Origin: Gemmatimonadota bacterium
Lineage (GTDB): Bacteria; Gemmatimonadota; Gemmatimonadetes; Longimicrobiales; Gaopeijiaceae
DNA: 64,000 nt
NCBI GenBank assembly: GCA_028874905.1
Contig: JAPPGZ010000079.1
Coordinates: forward strand, 1 to 64,000
Reading direction: 5' to 3'
Position numbers and translations under genes: made by a program. The notes under the pieces were generated by a model. It had not been told where the DNA came from, did not search any database, and was given only the letters and a program-made list of their open reading frames with translations. This document shows, one piece after another, positions 1-8,248 of this stretch (positions are counted from its first letter, which is position 1; every line of letters begins with the position of its first letter).

Positions 1-2
1 AC

Positions 3-437
3 ACGCAGTGGTACTGGAAGATCGACCTGCACAACCTGCTCCACTTCCTCACGCTCCGGGTCGACGACCACGCGCAGTGGGAGATCCAGGAATACGGCCG
101 CGTCATGGCCGGGATGGTGAAGCGCGTCGCGCCACTCAGTTATGAGGCCTGGGTCGACTACCAGGTCATGGGCGACAAGCTGTCCGGTGCCGAGATCGCC
201 GCGTTGTCCCGGCTCGTGTCAGCCGACGCGGATGGGCTGGCCGCCCGCAGCGGGGCAGGGCTGACGAACGCCGAGCTCGCCGGGCTGGGCCTGTCGGGCC
301 GCGAGATCCGCGAGTTGAAGGAGAAGCTGGAGCCGCGCGAGGTGCCGGATTACGAGCTGGACCTGACGGAGATGCACGATCCGCAGGAGGTGGCGGCGGA
401 GATGGACAGGGCCGTGCCGGAAGTGGATCGGGGCTGA
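3..437 (+). CDS. thyX: Flavin-dependent thymidylate synthase ThyX, C-terminal part
   Basis: The gene is cut by the left window edge; the reading frame is open from base 3. ThyX makes dTMP from dUMP using FAD, NADPH and methylene-tetrahydrofolate in the cytoplasm. The visible start reads QWYWKIDLHNLLHFL, then LRVDDHAQWEIQEYG, which is the conserved ThyX block carrying the nucleotide- and folate-site residues (His, Asn, Arg, His-Ala-Gln). About 145 residues are present, so roughly the N-terminal half lies outside. The C-terminal tail is acidic and not conserved in the family. The stop lies 7 bases before the next lipoprotein gene on the same strand, so the two may be cotranscribed, although their functions look unrelated. 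Identity rests on the motif block alone. Confidence 0.9.
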   Translation, partial: TQWYWKIDLHNLLHFLTLRVDDHAQWEIQEYGRVMAGMVKRVAPLSYEAWVDYQVMGDKLSGAEIAALSRLVSADADGLAARSGAGLTNAELAGLGLSGREIRELKEKLEPREVPDYELDLTEMHDPQEVAAEMDRAVPEVDRG

Positions 438-444
438 GGGTGAC

Positions 445-1995
445 ATGAGTCACCGTGTCTGCTCGGCCGTGTTCGTCGTCGCGGGGCTTCCGCTCCTGCC
501 CGGCTGTGGCGACACGGCCACCCCTCCGGACGCCGAATCCTTCCTCGTGCGGGGCGCCACCGTCGTCGACGGAACGGGGAGCTCCGGCTTCCTCGGTTCC
601 GTGAGGGTGGAGGGCGGGGTCATCGCCGAGGTGGCAGCCGACGACGCGGACGACGCTCTCTCACCCAAAGAAGGCGAGCCGGTCCACGATGGCGGCGGAC
701 TCGTGCTCGCACCCGGCTTCATCGACACCCACAGCCACCACGACGGGGGGCTGCTGGACGAGCTGACGGCGCTGGCCGCGGTCAGTCAGGGGATCACGAC
801 GATTGTCGCGGGGCAGGACGGGGGGTCGCGCTTCCCGATCGCGGACTACTTTGCCGAGTTGGAGGCCACCCCGGCGGCGGTCAACGTGGCGTCGTACGTG
901 GGGCACGGCACGCTGCGGCGGGAGATCATGGGCGACGACTTCCGTCGCGAGGCTACGGCCGAGGAGGTCGTGGCGATGCAGATGCTGCTGGGGATCGAGC
1001 TGGCGAGCGGTGCGCTGGGGCTTTCGACCGGCCTGGAGTACGACCCGGGGATCTATTCGTCGACGGACGAAGTGGTTGCGCTCGCCGAGACCGCCGCTGC
1101 GCTCGGGGGCCGCTACATCTCGCACATGCGCAGCGAGGACCGCGCCCTGCACGAGGCGATCGAGGAGACGATCGAGATCGCGGAGCGGGCGCGGCTGCCC
1201 GTGCAGATCTCGCACTTCAAGCTGGCGGCGCGGGGGCTCTGGGGGCAGGCGGCCGACGTGCTGGCGCGGCTCGACGAGGCGCGTGCTGCGGGCCTCGACA
1301 TCACCGCCGACGTCTATCCGTACGAGTACTGGCAGTCGACGATGACGGTGCTGTTTCCAGAGCGCGATTTTACCGATCGGGAAGCCGCACGCTACGCGCT
1401 GGAGGAGCTGGTCGCGCCCGAGGGAATGCTGATTGGCCGCTTTGAGGCCGACACGACGCTGGAAGGGAAGACCCTGGCGCAGATCGCGGATGAGCGGGGG
1501 ACCGATGCGATCACGACGTACCTGGATCTGATCGCAGAGTCGCGGGCCGGGCGGGAGAGCGGGCGCGGGGACGAGAGTATCGTCGGGACCAGCATGACCT
1601 TCGACGACATCGCGACGCTCATGGCGTGGCCGCACACCAATGTGTCGAGCGACGGGGGGCTGCGGGGCGCGCACCCTCGTGGCTTCGGGGCCTATCCGCG
1701 GGTGCTGGGGCGTTATGTGCGCGAGGAGGGGCGGCTCGGCCTGGAGGAGGCGGTCCACAAGATGACCGGGCTGGCGGCGGCGCACATGGGGCTGTCGGGG
1801 CGGGGGGTTCTGGCCGCAGGGGCACCGGCGGACATGGTGCTCTTCGACCCGGCGACGGTGATCGACCGGGCGACCACGGCCGAGCCGCACCTGACGGCGG
1901 AGGGTATCGAGCGGGTGTGGGTGGCGGGCGTGGTTGTGTATGAGGACGGCGCGGTGACGGAAGCGTTGCCCGGGAAGGTGCTTCGGCGGGAGTAG
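445..1995 (+). CDS. N-acyl-D-amino-acid deacylase (D-aminoacylase) family lipoprotein
   Basis: A 516-residue amidohydrolase-superfamily enzyme predicted to cut N-acyl-D-amino acids or D-peptidic amides outside the cytoplasm. The first 21 residues form a lipoprotein signal with a cleavage motif LLPGC, so the mature protein probably starts at Cys21 and is membrane anchored. The metal-site motif DTHSHHDGG holds His96 and His98. Later family blocks are ISHMRSED, VQISHFKLAARG, VSSDGGLRGAHPRGFG and the C-terminal APADMVLFDP strand of the composite beta domain. Length fits D-aminoacylases (480-540 residues). The exact substrate cannot be told; dihydroorotase-like or N-acyl-D-glutamate activity is also possible. 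Confidence 0.88.
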   Translation: MSHRVCSAVFVVAGLPLLPGCGDTATPPDAESFLVRGATVVDGTGSSGFLGSVRVEGGVIAEVAADDADDALSPKEGEPVHDGGGLVLAPGFIDTHSHHDGGLLDELTALAAVSQGITTIVAGQDGGSRFPIADYFAELEATPAAVNVASYVGHGTLRREIMGDDFRREATAEEVVAMQMLLGIELASGALGLSTGLEYDPGIYSSTDEVVALAETAAALGGRYISHMRSEDRALHEAIEETIEIAERARLPVQISHFKLAARGLWGQAADVLARLDEARAAGLDITADVYPYEYWQSTMTVLFPERDFTDREAARYALEELVAPEGMLIGRFEADTTLEGKTLAQIADERGTDAITTYLDLIAESRAGRESGRGDESIVGTSMTFDDIATLMAWPHTNVSSDGGLRGAHPRGFGAYPRVLGRYVREEGRLGLEEAVHKMTGLAAAHMGLSGRGVLAAGAPADMVLFDPATVIDRATTAEPHLTAEGIERVWVAGVVVYEDGAVTEALPGKVLRRE

Positions 1996-2034
1996 TCCGG
2001 GAGATGGCGGACCCCGTCGCCCGGGCCGGTGCGA

Positions 2035-3405
2035 CTACCTCTCCACCCTGACCGTCTTGACATTCACGAACTCGCGGATGCCGAAGTCTGCCAGTTCACG
2101 CCCGAAGCCGCTGGACTTCACGCCGCCGAAGGGCAGCCGCGGGTCGGACTTCACGAAGTCGTTCACGAAGCAGGACCCGGCCTCGATCCCGGTTCGCGCG
2201 ATGCGTTCTCCGCGCTCCAGATCCTGCGTGAAAACCGCGGCGCCGAGGCCGTACGCGGTGTCATTGGCGATGCGGACCGCGTCCTCCTCGGACTCCGCCC
2301 GGATGATGCAGGCGACGGGTCCGAACATCTCTTCGTCGTAGGCCGGCATTCCCGGCTTCACCCCCGTGAGGACCGTGACCGGGTAATACCACCCCGGCAC
2401 GTCGGGGACCTTGCCGCCGAGCGGGCACTCGGCGCCGGCCTCGATGCTGCGGGCGACCTGATCGGCTAGGTGGTCGCGCAGATCCTCGCGCGCGAGCGGC
2501 CCGACATCGGTCATCTCGGCCATGGGGTCGCCGACCCGCACGGCCCCCATCCGCGCGATCACGGCCTCGGTGAAGTCGTCCGCCACCGACTCGTGGACGA
2601 TCATGCGCTTGGCCGCGATACAGCTCTGCCCCGCGTTGATCAGTCGGCCGGTAACGCATGCCTCGACGGTGCGGGGGAGGTCGGCGTCCTCGAACACGAG
2701 GTAGGGGTCGCTGCCACCCAGCTCCAGCACGCACGCCTTGATCTCGGATCCGGCGAGACGGGCGACTTCGCGGCCGGCGCGGGTGCTGCCGGTGAGGGTG
2801 ACCCCCTGGACGCGCGCGTCGCGGATCAGGTCCGCCGTTGCCGGCAGGTCGACGAAGAGGTTGGTGAACAGCCCTTCCGGCAGCCCGGCAGCCCGGAAGA
2901 GCTCGGTGAGCTCCAGCGCGCAGCAAGGGACGCTGGGCGCGTGCTTGAGGAGCACGCCGTTCCCGGCGATCAGGGCCGGGACGGCTGCGCGGATCACCTG
3001 CCAGAGGGGGAAGTTCCACGGCATGATCGCCAGCACGAGTCCCAGGGGCTGGAAGGTGACGTAGCTCCGGTGCGACTCGGTCTCGACCGTCTGGTCGCGC
3101 AGATACGCGGCACCCGTTTCCCCGTAGTGCTCACACCCGGAGGCGCATTTGTCCACCTCCATCATCGCCTCGCCGAGGGGCTTGCCCATTTCCATGGTGA
3201 CGATCTCGGCGAGCTTCCTGCCGTGAGCCCGGAGGTGTGCCGCGAGACCGGCGACTGCGCGGGCGCGCTCCTCCACGGGTACGGCGGCCCAGGCGCGCTG
3301 GGCTGCGTGGGCGGCGGTGACCGCGGCGTCCAGCGCTTCGCCGGACACGAAAGGGTACCTGCGCAACATTTCGCCGCTGGCGGGGTTGATTGTGGTGAAT
3401 CCCAT
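2035..3405 (-). CDS. NAD(P)-dependent aldehyde dehydrogenase, succinate-semialdehyde type
   Basis: A 456-residue cytoplasmic aldehyde dehydrogenase that should oxidise an aldehyde, most likely succinate semialdehyde, to the acid. It has the short form typical of the Sad/GabD2 group. The cofactor motif MPWNFP is at residues 128-133, the cofactor Lys at 154, the general base Glu at 228 in LELGG, and the catalytic Cys at 262 in AGQSCIAAKR. The EEMFGPVA block and the C-terminal PFGGVKSSGFGRE are also present. It stands alone on the minus strand, with divergent transcription relative to the radical SAM gene and converging on the D-aminoacylase gene. No GABA transaminase is visible nearby, so the substrate is inferred from family resemblance only. 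Confidence 0.88.
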   Translation of the reverse strand: MGFTTINPASGEMLRRYPFVSGEALDAAVTAAHAAQRAWAAVPVEERARAVAGLAAHLRAHGRKLAEIVTMEMGKPLGEAMMEVDKCASGCEHYGETGAAYLRDQTVETESHRSYVTFQPLGLVLAIMPWNFPLWQVIRAAVPALIAGNGVLLKHAPSVPCCALELTELFRAAGLPEGLFTNLFVDLPATADLIRDARVQGVTLTGSTRAGREVARLAGSEIKACVLELGGSDPYLVFEDADLPRTVEACVTGRLINAGQSCIAAKRMIVHESVADDFTEAVIARMGAVRVGDPMAEMTDVGPLAREDLRDHLADQVARSIEAGAECPLGGKVPDVPGWYYPVTVLTGVKPGMPAYDEEMFGPVACIIRAESEEDAVRIANDTAYGLGAAVFTQDLERGERIARTGIEAGSCFVNDFVKSDPRLPFGGVKSSGFGRELADFGIREFVNVKTVRVER

Positions 3406-3452
3406 GGGAAATACCCTACCCGCTCCGATTGATCACGGCTAGTTTGCGGATC

Positions 3453-4424
3453 ATGATTGCCCCACTGATTCCCAGCGTTCCGCTCAACTCGCTGGACCAG
3501 CTCTGGATCCAGGTGAGCGGTACGGTCTGCAACCTGCGTTGCAGCCATTGCTTCATCTCGTGTTCGCCCGACAACCACTCCTTCTGGTTCATGACCAGGG
3601 AGCAGGTGCGCGGCGCCCTGGAAGAATCCGCAAGCATGAATGTGAAGGAGTACTACTTCACGGGCGGCGAGCCCTTCATGAACAACGAAATCGAGGGCAT
3701 CCTCGAGGACGCGCTCGCATTCGGACCCACTACGGTGCTGACCAACGCGACGCTGTTTCCTCCACGCCGGGTGCGAGAACTTCGCCGAATCCAGGACGCG
3801 AGTGCGCACCCGCTCGAGTTGCGTGTGAGCGTGGACGGCCCGTCGGCGGAGATCAACGACCCGATCCGGGGAGAGGGGACCTTCGACCGCGCCATGGAGG
3901 GTGTCGGGCACCTCGTGGCGGCCGGCTTCCGGCCGATCATCACGACCATGCAGAGCTGGCCCTGCGAGGCGATGCCGTGCATGCTGCAGGCGTTCCGGGA
4001 TGCACTTGCGACGGTCGGGTACGATGAGCCGCGGCTGAAGGTGCTGCCGCCGCTCCTGATCGGCGAGGAGGCGAAGCGAAACCGGCCGTACCGCTCATGC
4101 GAGCGGGTCACGCACGAGATGCTGCACGGGTACGATCTCGACCAACTGCTCTGCACGCGCGCGCGGCTCGTCACGGCGACCGGCGTCTACGCCTGCCCGA
4201 TCCTGCTCGACTACCCGAGCGCGCGCCTCGCCGACACGCTGACGGAGGCGGTCCGGATGCGTGCGCCGCTGGCGGAGTCGGCCTGCTACACCTGCTACGA
4301 GAACGGCGCGATCTGCTCGAATGCGACGACGGGCACGGGTGAGTCGCGGGGAGCGAGTTCGTGCGACCAGGTGCCTGCAGTGGCCAGCACCTGCACCGAG
4401 GGCGCCGTAAGCACCTGCGGCTGA
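3453..4424 (+). CDS. Radical SAM protein
   Basis: A 323-residue radical SAM enzyme. The 4Fe-4S/SAM motif is C26-x3-C30-x2-C33 (TVCNLRCSHC), followed by YYFTGGEPFMN, the SAM-binding GGE motif, and a sugar-contact-like LRVSVDGPS strand. A second cysteine patch near the end (CYTCYENGAIC) suggests a short SPASM/twitch-like auxiliary cluster. The ATG at 3453 was chosen because it begins shortly before the conserved core; an in-frame TTG at 3429 would add eight residues. The last about 35 residues are rich in Ser, Thr, Gly and Cys and look unlike the rest. Such proteins often modify peptides or cofactors. No substrate gene is adjacent, so the reaction is unknown. Confidence 0.85.
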   Translation: MIAPLIPSVPLNSLDQLWIQVSGTVCNLRCSHCFISCSPDNHSFWFMTREQVRGALEESASMNVKEYYFTGGEPFMNNEIEGILEDALAFGPTTVLTNATLFPPRRVRELRRIQDASAHPLELRVSVDGPSAEINDPIRGEGTFDRAMEGVGHLVAAGFRPIITTMQSWPCEAMPCMLQAFRDALATVGYDEPRLKVLPPLLIGEEAKRNRPYRSCERVTHEMLHGYDLDQLLCTRARLVTATGVYACPILLDYPSARLADTLTEAVRMRAPLAESACYTCYENGAICSNATTGTGESRGASSCDQVPAVASTCTEGAVSTCG

Positions 4425-4467
4425 CCGTCGCGCTTGGGAGTCCGTGGGGGTTTTGTCCATGGACTCC

Positions 4468-5172
4468 CTAAAGGCCGGCGGGATCGTAGCCGAGCGGCTC
4501 GATCACAATGCTCGGACGGTCGATTGCGACCGCTGCTTCCGCACCCGTCGAGCACGGGATGTTGCCGACGTGCCAATCCGCCGGGCGTTCCCCGTGGGCA
4601 CTCGCGTCCACCAGGGCGCTTTGGGGATTGCGGGATGGATCGACGGAGAACGAGCGCAGCGGTGCGGTGAGTCCCACTCCGAGGGCCTTGAGGAAGGCCT
4701 CCTTGCACGTCCACAGCTTGAAGAAAGCGCTCTGCCGGTGCGGGCCGGGAGCCCTTCGGAAGAGCTCGGATTCGTCCGGTGCGAAGTTCTTTCGGGCGAT
4801 CTCGGACATCAGGCGCACGGTCCTTCGCTTCTCGATGTCAATCCCCAGACGACCCTCGGCTGCGACGCCGATCATGACCCGCTCGGATGAGTGGGACTGG
4901 TTGAAGGCGGGGCCGCCGGCCAAAAACGGCTTGCCGTGCTCACCGTATTGGAAACGAATGTTTGCCGGGCGGGTTCCGGTGAGGTCGCCGAGCACCCGGC
5001 GAAGGTGCGCCTGCGCCACGGTGTACCGCCGTCGGTGGTGGTCGTAGACGAACCGGTCGGCGCGTGCCCGCTCCCTGGGGGACAGCAGCGCCCGTGCCTC
5101 CGCAGTCAAGGCGACGCTGACGTCGAGCCGTCCCTCCCAGATGCAGACGATTCCGTTACGCAGGGATTTCAA
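4468..5172 (-). CDS. Sfp-type 4'-phosphopantetheinyl transferase
   Basis: A 234-residue Sfp/Gsp-class enzyme that transfers phosphopantetheine from CoA to a serine of acyl- or peptidyl-carrier proteins. The Mg/CoA motif GIDIEK is at 110-115 and the second signature WTCKEAFLK begins near residue 154; FNQSHS (about 90-95) matches the conserved SHS segment. Length fits the two-lobed Sfp form. It converges with the radical SAM gene, the stops being about 40 bases apart, and is divergent from the fatty-acid-kinase-like gene. No carrier-protein, PKS or NRPS gene is in the window, so its partner is elsewhere; it may serve the fatty-acid ACP or a secondary-metabolite line. Confidence 0.88.
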   Translation of the reverse strand: MKSLRNGIVCIWEGRLDVSVALTAEARALLSPRERARADRFVYDHHRRRYTVAQAHLRRVLGDLTGTRPANIRFQYGEHGKPFLAGGPAFNQSHSSERVMIGVAAEGRLGIDIEKRRTVRLMSEIARKNFAPDESELFRRAPGPHRQSAFFKLWTCKEAFLKALGVGLTAPLRSFSVDPSRNPQSALVDASAHGERPADWHVGNIPCSTGAEAAVAIDRPSIVIEPLGYDPAGL

Positions 5173-5260
5173 CCGTCACTCCTTGGCGCTCGTCCGGCGC
5201 TCGTACTACTGTGCAGCCAGTGCCCTTCCGACCGCGCATTCCTGGTGGAGTCTACTCCGC

Positions 5261-7117
5261 ATGTCCCCAAGGTCCAAGATCGCGTACGTGGACGGTCGCC
5301 GCCTGAAACGCGCCGTGCTCGCTGCATGCGACCATGGACAGCAGATCAAGGCCGAGCTCAACCGCATCAACGTGTTCCCGGTGGCGGACGGCGATACCGG
5401 CACCAATCTCTCGCTCACGCTGGACGCCGTCGCGAGTGGGCTCGCAGGGTCCCGGGAAACACGCGTCGACCATGTCGCAGCGGCCGTCGCCCGCTCCGCC
5501 CTGCTGGGTGCCCGCGGCAATTGCGGCATGATGCTGTCCCAGTTCCTGCTGGGCTTTGCCAGCGAGCTGGAGGGGCGGGTGCGGGCATCCCTCGACGACA
5601 TTGCGTCGGCGCTTGTGGCGGGCGCGCGTTCGCTCGACGGCGCGGTTGAGGATCCCGTCGAGGGGACGATCCTCACCGTGGTTCGTGACTCGGCCACAAA
5701 GGCGGTCGCGGAAGGGGACGGGGACGGTGCCGGAGATTTCGCCGAGGCGATGGCCCGCGTGCTCGAGACGGCGAGGGAGTCGCTTGCCCGCACCCCCGAC
5801 CTGCTTCCGGTCCTTGCCGAGGCGGGCGTTGTGGACGCGGGCGCGATGGGGTTCGTGCAGATGCTGGAGGGCGTCGTGCACCTGATCGAGGAGGGTGATC
5901 ACGAGGCCGCCGGCCAGGGGTTGGTCGCCGAAGACGTCGTCTCCAATCTGTCGCGTCCGGACTGGTCTCCCATCGGCGGCGTCTCGCATCCGTTCACGCA
6001 CGGCACCAGGCGGTACTGCACCGAGATACTCGTCGAGGGCCCGAACCTCCCCTCCGAGAAGATCGTGCGCGCCGCGCTGTCCGAAGGGACCGAAGAGCTC
6101 CTGGTCATACGAAGCGAGGAAATCCTGAAGGTCCACCTGCACACCGACGAACCGCAGTCGGCGATCGACTACTGCGCGACGCTGGGGACGGTAACGGCCC
6201 ACAAGGCCGAAGACATGCTGGCCCAGTTCGAGGCGGCGCGGCGCGCAGGGGAGGACGCCGTGCGGCGTCCGGTGGGGATTCTGGTCGATTCGGGCTCGGA
6301 TCTTCCGGAAGCGGTGGTGCGGGCGCACGGGATCCATGTCGTCCCGCTGCTGCTCATCGAGGACGGCAAGACCCTGAGGGACGGCATCGACGTCACCGCG
6401 GAGGAGTTTCACGCACGCCTGGAAGACGGTCGCACGCTCCCGTCGACCTCGCAACCTCCTCCCGGCGACTTCATCGCCGCCTTTGAGCGGGCTTCCGGCG
6501 ACGCGGAGGTGGTAATCGCGGTGCTGGTGGCCGCAGCACTGAGCGGCATCTATCGATCGGCCGAGAACGCCGCGAGCATGGTGCCCGACCTGGACATCCG
6601 GCTCGTCGACTCGGAGGCAGCGTCTCTGCTGGTTGGACTGCTGGCGCTGAAGGCGGCGGAACTGGCCGAAGCAGGCTTGCCGGCGGACGACATCGTTGCG
6701 GAGGTGCGGCGGATCCGGCGCCAGTCGGGCATTCTGTTCACGGTGCGAAACCTGGACCGGCTGATCGCGTCCGGGCGGGTGAGCCAGTTCGCCGGCTGGT
6801 TTGGCGGCATTCTCGACTTGAAGCCCGTGTTGGGTGTGGGTCCGGATGGCAGGATCAAGGCCTACGGCAAGGCGCGTGGCTCCTCGCGCGCTCGCAGGCT
6901 GCTGATGGAAACGGTTGCGGCGGAGATACCGGACGACGTCCATAAGGTCCGCTTCGGGGTTGTGCACGTTGCGGCGCCCGAGACCGCACAGCGGGTGTGC
7001 GAGGAGTTGCGGCAGCGCCATGGCGACGCAGAGATACTGGTCTCGCCGATCACTCCCACCATCTCGACGCACCTGGGGCCGGGAGCGTGGGGCATCGCCT
7101 ACATGGTGGAGGACTAG
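5261..7117 (+). CDS. DhaL/FakA-DegV/FakB fusion, putative one-piece fatty-acid kinase
   Basis: A 618-residue fusion. Residues about 1-200 form a DAK2/DhaL kinase domain with the nucleotide/Mg loop NVFPVADGDTGTNL at 37-50 and the GARGNCGMMLSQ block. Residues about 245-330 match the FakA middle domain (RYCTEILVEG, ILKVHLHTDEP). Residues about 335-618 are a DegV/EDD lipid-binding domain (ILVDSGSDLP, PSTSQPPPGDF, RNLDRLIASGRVS). In Firmicutes FakA phosphorylates fatty acids presented by a separate FakB; here both are joined, so acyl phosphate could be made on one chain. The ATG at 5261 was chosen because upstream in-frame sequence is not conserved-looking and overlaps the divergent gene's start region. 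Substrate is inferred, not shown. Confidence 0.88.
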   Translation: MSPRSKIAYVDGRRLKRAVLAACDHGQQIKAELNRINVFPVADGDTGTNLSLTLDAVASGLAGSRETRVDHVAAAVARSALLGARGNCGMMLSQFLLGFASELEGRVRASLDDIASALVAGARSLDGAVEDPVEGTILTVVRDSATKAVAEGDGDGAGDFAEAMARVLETARESLARTPDLLPVLAEAGVVDAGAMGFVQMLEGVVHLIEEGDHEAAGQGLVAEDVVSNLSRPDWSPIGGVSHPFTHGTRRYCTEILVEGPNLPSEKIVRAALSEGTEELLVIRSEEILKVHLHTDEPQSAIDYCATLGTVTAHKAEDMLAQFEAARRAGEDAVRRPVGILVDSGSDLPEAVVRAHGIHVVPLLLIEDGKTLRDGIDVTAEEFHARLEDGRTLPSTSQPPPGDFIAAFERASGDAEVVIAVLVAAALSGIYRSAENAASMVPDLDIRLVDSEAASLLVGLLALKAAELAEAGLPADDIVAEVRRIRRQSGILFTVRNLDRLIASGRVSQFAGWFGGILDLKPVLGVGPDGRIKAYGKARGSSRARRLLMETVAAEIPDDVHKVRFGVVHVAAPETAQRVCEELRQRHGDAEILVSPITPTISTHLGPGAWGIAYMVED

Positions 7118-7172
7118 CCGGGAAGCGGGAGAACGCAGCGACGGCGGGGCGCCCTGAAGCGGGAATGGCCGG

Positions 7173-7619
7173 CTATTCGCCGAGGGCCCGCCGGCCGGCC
7201 ACCAGCCACCTGTGCGTCGCCAATTGCGCGGATGATGGCTTTGGCGGCAGTCCTACGAGCAACACCGGCGCGTTTCGGGCGTTCGGCAGGTGGAGGATCA
7301 TGTCGTCAGGGGCGCCGGAGGATTCCAGGGGGCGTGACCGACCGCTGGGATCGATCGCCACGGCACGCCCTGGAGCGGCCAGTTGGGCGATCAGGAGACC
7401 GTAGGCCTGCCATGCCTGCACGGGATCGGCGTCCTGCTCGACAATGGACGGGACCAGTTCGTCCTGATAATATCCGACGGCCTGATCGTACCCCTCGGGG
7501 TTGGATCGCTTCAACTCCCGAAGCTGGGTGCGATAGTATTCCCTGGGGTCGCGGGCGCCGCTGGCGGCCAGGGCCGCAGCAAAGCGGGCGTCGGCCTTCT
7601 CCTGGAGATCGGTCGTCAT
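7173..7619 (-). CDS. Conserved-looking hypothetical protein
   Basis: A 148-residue soluble protein I do not recognise. The N-terminal half (to about residue 75) is charged and predicted helical, with DPREYYRTQLRELK and a Tyr-rich YDQAVGYYQDELVPS stretch. The C-terminal half is Pro- and Ala-rich with no motif. There is no signal peptide or membrane segment. The start (ATG complement ending at 7619) was chosen because it abuts the divergent phosphoribosyltransferase gene with only 34 bases between starts; a longer frame upstream would run into that gene. The shared short intergenic region suggests a common control point with the neighbour. Function unknown. Confidence 0.6.
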   Translation of the reverse strand: MTTDLQEKADARFAAALAASGARDPREYYRTQLRELKRSNPEGYDQAVGYYQDELVPSIVEQDADPVQAWQAYGLLIAQLAAPGRAVAIDPSGRSRPLESSGAPDDMILHLPNARNAPVLLVGLPPKPSSAQLATHRWLVAGRRALGE

Positions 7620-7653
7620 GGCGGAAAGTCTAAAGCGCGGAGAGGAGAACACA

Positions 7654-8190
7654 ATGCTGACGCGTTCCTTCGACCAGCGCGACATCATGCCGTCCGAAGA
7701 CTACATGGAGCTCTCGTGGGAGATGTTCGGCGAACTCTGCCGCGCACTGGCGCTCAAGGTAGCGGCCGACTACGACCCCGAGATCATCATCGGCGTGGCG
7801 CGCGCGGGGGTGATTCCCGGTGCAGTCATCGCCTCCATCATGCGCCGGGATTTCTTCTCCCTCAAGATCACGCGGCGCGAGGGGGGGCGCGTTGTGCGGC
7901 ACCGCCCCTCCATTCTGTCGGCAGCACCGAGACAGGCGCGCGGCAAGCGAGTACTGATCGTCGACGAGATCACCACCTCGGGAGAAACCCTTCGCCTGGC
8001 GCTGGCCGCGGTCCGCGATGTCGGCCCGGCGGAGGTGCGCACGGCCACGAGCTTCGCACGAACCCGGGGCTATTCGCCGGACTATCACGCGCTCGTTACG
8101 GACGCCACGCTGGTCTATCCGTGGGACCGCAAGGTTTTCGAGGGGGACAGCCTGGTGGTCAACCCCCGCTACGAAGACCTGGACGGCTAG
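7654..8190 (+). CDS. Phosphoribosyltransferase (Gpt/xanthine-type PRTase fold)
   Basis: A 178-residue type I phosphoribosyltransferase. The PRPP-binding signature VLIVDEITTSGETL is at residues 100-113, and the upstream GVARAGVIPG loop (47-55) is the usual pyrophosphate loop. Such enzymes salvage purine bases using PRPP, but related short forms act on other substrates, and the C-terminal hood that sets base choice is not diagnostic here. The start at 7654 is supported by a strong purine-rich site GAGAGGAG at 7640-7648; an ATG at 7618 without such a site would add 12 residues. It is transcribed divergently from the hypothetical protein and converges on rho. Confidence 0.8.
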   Translation: MLTRSFDQRDIMPSEDYMELSWEMFGELCRALALKVAADYDPEIIIGVARAGVIPGAVIASIMRRDFFSLKITRREGGRVVRHRPSILSAAPRQARGKRVLIVDEITTSGETLRLALAAVRDVGPAEVRTATSFARTRGYSPDYHALVTDATLVYPWDRKVFEGDSLVVNPRYEDLDG

Positions 8191-8248
8191 CCACCTCGGG
8201 CGGCACCACTCAGCGCGCCCATCTCGCAACTCCAGGGCGGTCGTCGCG

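Noticed and set aside
5252-7072. Long minus-strand frame opposite the DhaL-DegV fusion
   Set aside because: Codon-position shadow of the real gene; no domain or start signal.
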